Part shown: one piece after another, positions 5,595-8,823 of the stretch
Position numbering within the stretch: position 1 is the stretch's first letter
Layout: each line of letters begins with the position of its first letter
Assembly: GCA_025997875.1 (NCBI GenBank)
Contig: BNVE01000156.1
Location: 1-8,823 of the forward strand
Direction: 5' to 3'
Source of the DNA: Spirochaetia bacterium
GTDB lineage: Bacteria; Spirochaetota; Spirochaetia; Treponematales; Breznakiellaceae
Length of the DNA stretch: 8,823 bases
The notes under the pieces: model-generated
Seen by the model: the letters and a program-made list of their open reading frames with translations, nothing else
Told to the model about the DNA's origin: nothing
The model's database searches: none
Position numbers and translations under genes: made by a program

Positions 5595-7255
5595 AAAAAC
5601 GGGCGCTCATCAGTGTGTTTAACAAGGACGGAATTTTGGAACTGGCTTCCTTTCTTTCGGGGGCGGGCTGGGAAATTCTTTCCACCGGGGGAACTTCAAA
5701 ACATTTGCAGGAAAACAATATCCCTGTTACCGATGTTTCCGCGGTTACCGGTTTTCCCGAATGCCTTGACGGCCGGGTTAAAACCCTGCACCCTGCGGTA
5801 CACGCAGGGCTCCTGGCAAGGCGGGACCTCCCCGCCCACATGGAGACTCTGGAAAAGCTCAATCTTTCTACGATAGATTTGGTGTGCGTCAACCTCTACC
5901 CCTTCTTTGAAAAAGTCCGGGCAGGGCTTTCCCTTGAGGAGACCGTGGAGTTCATCGACATCGGGGGCCCCACCATGCTGCGCTCCGCCGCAAAGAACTA
6001 CCGTGACGTGATCGTCCTTACCGACCCGGCGGACTACGCCGAAACCATCGCGGGCCTTAAAACAGGGGGCTCCGTTTCATCACTCCCCGCGGAATTCAGG
6101 AAGCGCCTCGCCGGCAAGGTCTTCGATCTGACATCCGCCTACGATGGGGCTATTGCCCGTTATTTGCTGGATGACGAATATCCCGAATACTGGCCCCTCT
6201 CCCTGAAAAAAGCACAGAGCCTGCGTTACGGCGAAAACGGCCATCAGTCTGCGGCGCTCTATATAAACACCGATAAACCGGGGGCCCTGGGAAACATGGA
6301 ACAGCTCCACGGTAAGGAGCTGGGGTACAACAATATCCGCGATCTGGACCTGGCATGGAAGGCGACCTGCGCCTTTGGCCTTGAGTCCGCCGGGGCCGCC
6401 CCCGTCGGGGAAGATGATATCAGGGCATTGGGGATTAGTAATACTGCGGGGGAAAAAAAGATTTGCTGTGTGGCGGTCAAGCACAACACCCCCTGCGGCA
6501 TTGCCCTGGGGAATACCCTTCTTGAGGCCTACGAAAAAACCTTTGCCTGCGATCCGGTGTCGATATTCGGGGGCATTGTGGCGTCCAATGTAAAACTGGA
6601 TGGGGCGACGGCGCAACGGCTGGGGGAACTGTTTCTGGAAATCGTTATCGCCCCCGATTTTGACGACGATGCCCTGGAGACCCTCAAAAAGAAAAAGAAC
6701 CTCCGTATCATGAAGGCCCGCAGTGCCCCCCGGGAAGTTCACGAGTTCATCGCCGTTGACGGGGGACTTTTGGTTCAGGAAGCGGACCGGAAACTTTTTG
6801 AAAAGTGGGAGGTTGTCACCAAGGCACAGCCCGAAGCGGGCGATATCAATGACATGATCTTTGGCATGAGGGCGGTGACCTTTGTTAAATCCAACGCCAT
6901 CCTCATCGTAAAGGATGAAGCCGCAGCAGGAATCGGCGGGGGCCAGGTGAACCGCATCTGGCCCACCGAGCAGTCCCTCAAGCGGAGCGCAGACGCCATA
7001 GCCGCCGCAGCCAAGGCGGCGCAGGAAAATAACGGCGCCTCCCCAGCGGGAAAGTTCGCCGACGGCAAGCCGCCCCGGGTGCTTGCCTCGGACGCCTTCT
7101 TCCCCTTTGCCGATGTGGTTGAAGCCGCGGCGGCGGCGGGGATCAAGGCCATTATCCAGCCCGGAGGCTCGGTAAACGACAAGCTTTCAATAGAGGCCTG
7201 TGACAAATACGGTATCGCCATGGTCTTTACCGGGACCCGGCACTTCAAACATTAA
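5591..7255 (+). CDS. purH: Bifunctional AICAR transformylase/IMP cyclohydrolase
   Basis: PurH performs the last two steps of IMP synthesis: formylation of AICAR with 10-formyl-THF, then ring closure. The N-terminal MGS-like cyclohydrolase domain shows STGGTSKHL, TGFPECLDGRVKTLHP, NLYPF and FIDIGGPTMLRSAAKN. The C-terminal transformylase domain shows RYGENGHQ (212-219), KELGYNN, the catalytic Lys-His motif KHNTPCG (297-303), DPVSIFGGI, FVKSNAI, SDAFFPF and the ending PGGSVND...FTGTRHFKH. It has 554 residues, somewhat longer than the usual 510-530, because of inserted stretches near 265-292 and 481-495. Position 216 is Gly where most members have Pro (RYGENPHQ). ATG 5591 overlaps the purN stop, and GGGGAG lies 5 nt upstream, so translation is coupled and well initiated. 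Confidence 0.96.
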   Translation: MKKRALISVFNKDGILELASFLSGAGWEILSTGGTSKHLQENNIPVTDVSAVTGFPECLDGRVKTLHPAVHAGLLARRDLPAHMETLEKLNLSTIDLVCVNLYPFFEKVRAGLSLEETVEFIDIGGPTMLRSAAKNYRDVIVLTDPADYAETIAGLKTGGSVSSLPAEFRKRLAGKVFDLTSAYDGAIARYLLDDEYPEYWPLSLKKAQSLRYGENGHQSAALYINTDKPGALGNMEQLHGKELGYNNIRDLDLAWKATCAFGLESAGAAPVGEDDIRALGISNTAGEKKICCVAVKHNTPCGIALGNTLLEAYEKTFACDPVSIFGGIVASNVKLDGATAQRLGELFLEIVIAPDFDDDALETLKKKKNLRIMKARSAPREVHEFIAVDGGLLVQEADRKLFEKWEVVTKAQPEAGDINDMIFGMRAVTFVKSNAILIVKDEAAAGIGGGQVNRIWPTEQSLKRSADAIAAAAKAAQENNGASPAGKFADGKPPRVLASDAFFPFADVVEAAAAAGIKAIIQPGGSVNDKLSIEACDKYGIAMVFTGTRHFKH

Positions 7256-7276
7256 CAGGAATACTAACAGGAAAAT
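7253..7276 (+). repeat. 12-nt tandem duplication carrying stop codon and ribosome-binding site
   Basis: TAACAGGAATAC (7253-7264) is followed directly by TAACAGGAAAAT (7265-7276). The first copy contains the purH stop codon. The second AGGA lies 6 nt ahead of the purD ATG and is its Shine-Dalgarno sequence. It is probably a small slippage duplication that sets the purH-purD spacing. Confidence 0.6.
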
Positions 7277-7278
7277 AT

Positions 7279-8685
7279 ATGAAAATTTTGATCATCGGTT
7301 CAGGGGGGCGGGAACACACCATCGCATGGAAGCTGGCCCAGTCGGACAGGGTTGAAAAAATTTATATCGCTCCCGGGAACGGGGGAACCGCAGCGGAAAA
7401 GAAGTGTGAAAATGTTCCCATCGGGGAAAACCTGTTGATACAATTTGCCCGGCGGGCGGGGATCGATCTTACCGTGGTGGGTCCCGAAGACCCCCTGGCG
7501 GCGGGGATCGTTGACCGCTTTCGGAAAGCGGGGCTTGCGATCATCGGCCCCGATCAAAGGGCCGCCCGGCTTGAGGCGAGCAAGGTCTACTCAAAGGCCT
7601 TTATGAAAAAATACGGTGTCCGTGCTGCGGAAAGCCGGGACTTTAGCGATCCTGCCGGGGCCTTGGCCTACGCGAAAAAACATTTTCAAGGCGGCAAGAA
7701 GCCTGCAAAGGCTGTATCCCGGGCGGCTAAATCTGCGGCCTCCGCATCATCCGGGCAAAACGCAGCCGTGGCGCCGATTCCCCCGCTGGTGATTAAGGCC
7801 GATGGCCTTGCCGCCGGCAAGGGTGTGGTGATCGCTGAAAATTTTGATGAGGCGAATAGGGCCCTCTCCTCTTTCATGAAGGAGCAGTCCCTGGGAAGCG
7901 CCGGCGCTTCGGTGGTGCTGGAGGATTTTCTTGTGGGAAAAGAAGTATCGGTTCTGGCGGCGGTAAGCGTCAGCCCCGGCAGGAAGGGGAGCATCCGGCC
8001 CTTTGTTCCTGCGCGGGATCACAAGCGCCGCTTCGACGGCGGTGAAGGGCCGAACACCGGGGGCATGGGCGCCATTGCGCCGGTTCCGGATTTTACACCG
8101 GAGGCTCAAAGGGATTTTATCAAATCAATCCTGGAGCCCACCCTGCGGGGCTTAGAAGCGGAAAAAATGGATTACCGGGGCTTTATCTTTTTCGGCCTCA
8201 TGGTGCATCAGAATCGCTGTTCCCTGCTGGAATACAATGTGCGGCTGGGGGACCCGGAAACACAGGCGGCGCTTCCCCTGTTGGATTCTGATCTGAGCGG
8301 ACTCTGCCTTTCCATTCTGGACGGCAGCCTTGGCGCCTTTCCCCTCAAGTGGAAGGGCGGCGCGGTCTGTGCGCCCGTGGCGGTTGCGGAAGGCTATCCC
8401 GGCGCTTACCGCAAGAACGACCCAATAGCCGTCAACGAAGGGAATTTAGCAAAGACCGGGGCCCAACTCTTTATCGCCGGAGCTCAGCGCGGATCGGGCG
8501 GCGCAGCCGGTTCCGGGCTCCGTACTTCCGGCGGCAGGGTCTTTGCGGTATCCGCCTGGGGCAGCGATGCGGAGGAGGCCCGGACCAGGGCTTACCTGGC
8601 CATGGAATTTGTCAGTTTTGAAGGCATGGACTACCGGAAAGACATAGGCCGGGAAGTCTCTGCGGAGAGGGAAAACAATGACTAA
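7279..8685 (+). CDS. purD: Phosphoribosylamine-glycine ligase (GAR synthetase)
   Basis: PurD joins phosphoribosylamine and glycine using ATP to make GAR, step 2 of IMP synthesis and the substrate of PurN. ATP-grasp architecture is clear: KILIIGSGGREHTIAWKLA at 2-20, APGNGGTA (31-38), VVGPEDPLAAGI (66-77), VIKADGLAAGKGVV (171-184), DHKRRFDGGEGPNTGGMGAI (247-266) and the metal/ATP-binding LLEYNVRLGDPETQ (316-329). At 468 residues it is about 40 longer than usual. An Ala/Ser/Lys-rich stretch at about 136-167 sits just before the VIKADG strand, and a Gly-rich one lies at 403-414 near the C-terminal domain. AGGA is 6 nt before ATG 7279. The last 8 nt overlap the next gene. Confidence 0.96.
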   Translation: MKILIIGSGGREHTIAWKLAQSDRVEKIYIAPGNGGTAAEKKCENVPIGENLLIQFARRAGIDLTVVGPEDPLAAGIVDRFRKAGLAIIGPDQRAARLEASKVYSKAFMKKYGVRAAESRDFSDPAGALAYAKKHFQGGKKPAKAVSRAAKSAASASSGQNAAVAPIPPLVIKADGLAAGKGVVIAENFDEANRALSSFMKEQSLGSAGASVVLEDFLVGKEVSVLAAVSVSPGRKGSIRPFVPARDHKRRFDGGEGPNTGGMGAIAPVPDFTPEAQRDFIKSILEPTLRGLEAEKMDYRGFIFFGLMVHQNRCSLLEYNVRLGDPETQAALPLLDSDLSGLCLSILDGSLGAFPLKWKGGAVCAPVAVAEGYPGAYRKNDPIAVNEGNLAKTGAQLFIAGAQRGSGGAAGSGLRTSGGRVFAVSAWGSDAEEARTRAYLAMEFVSFEGMDYRKDIGREVSAERENND

Positions 8686-8823
8686 CGGGGACCCCCTTTT
8701 ATGGCAGTTACTGCTTCAGTTCTGCCTGATCATGGTGAACGCGGTTTTTGCCTGCGCCGAAATTGCGCTCATATCGATAAACGATAACAAGCTTGAAAAG
8801 CTCGCCGCTGCGGGAGACAAAAA
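8678..8823 (+). CDS. CNNM (DUF21)/CorC-type membrane protein, N-terminal part only
   Basis: The first 48 codons are in the window; the gene runs off the right edge. MTNGDPLLWQLLLQFCLIMV begins it, and residues 7-32 form a hydrophobic membrane helix. Next comes AEIALISINDNKLEKLAAAG, the characteristic start of the CNNM transmembrane domain in HlyC/CorC (TlyC-like 'hemolysin') proteins, whose members usually add CBS and CorC-HlyC domains and are linked to Mg or Co ion efflux. None of those later domains is visible here. The ATG at 8678 overlaps the purD end by 8 nt, with GGAGAGGG just upstream, so it is probably co-transcribed with the pur operon although no functional link to purines is obvious. 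Confidence 0.85.
   Translation, partial: MTNGDPLLWQLLLQFCLIMVNAVFACAEIALISINDNKLEKLAAAGDK

Overview
The window looks like a chromosomal segment of a spirochaete, most likely from the Treponema group and possibly a gut-symbiont lineage. This rests on protein-level resemblance of the purine enzymes and of the CNNM-type membrane protein at the right edge. No rRNA or other definitive marker is present, so the placement is tentative. Coding density is high and most genes are GC-rich. The fic segment (about 2650-3510) is visibly more AT-rich than its neighbours.

Layout. Positions 1-132 are non-coding and carry a duplicated 25-27 nt motif reminiscent of the end of an insertion sequence. A near-consensus sigma-70 promoter (133-161) follows and appears to start transcription almost exactly at the ATG of a radical SAM/SPASM protein (169-1380). 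That gene overlaps by 4 nt a GT-B-fold glycosyltransferase of the UGT/sterol-glucosyltransferase type (1377-2639). The two form a coupled unit of unknown product, closed by a small hairpin (2640-2658).

On the opposite strand lies the scar of a type I restriction-modification cassette. The first ten codons of an hsdM-like gene (minus strand from 3510) lead directly into an intact Fic-domain gene (3463-2732). This is followed by a piece of the beginning of hsdS (about 2735-2650). Both the methylase and the specificity subunit are gone, and only the Fic AMPylase is complete.

From 3687 onward is a tightly packed purine operon purM-purN-purH-purD, the same order as the distal end of the Bacillus pur operon. 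It supplies steps 5, 3, 9-10 and 2 of IMP synthesis. purN/purH overlap by 4 nt. purM and purN are separated by a 77-nt palindromic element with CGCAAAG-type repeats, which looks like a dispersed MITE/REP-like sequence. PurM, PurH and PurD each carry Ala/Gly/Ser-rich insertions compared with usual family members. purD overlaps by 8 nt the start of a CNNM (DUF21)/CorC-type membrane protein cut off by the window end.

The best leads are the orphaned Fic gene framed by hsdM/hsdS stubs, the probable leaderless start of the radical SAM gene, and the unexplained radical SAM-glycosyltransferase pair. No tRNA, rRNA, CRISPR array or convincing riboswitch was seen.
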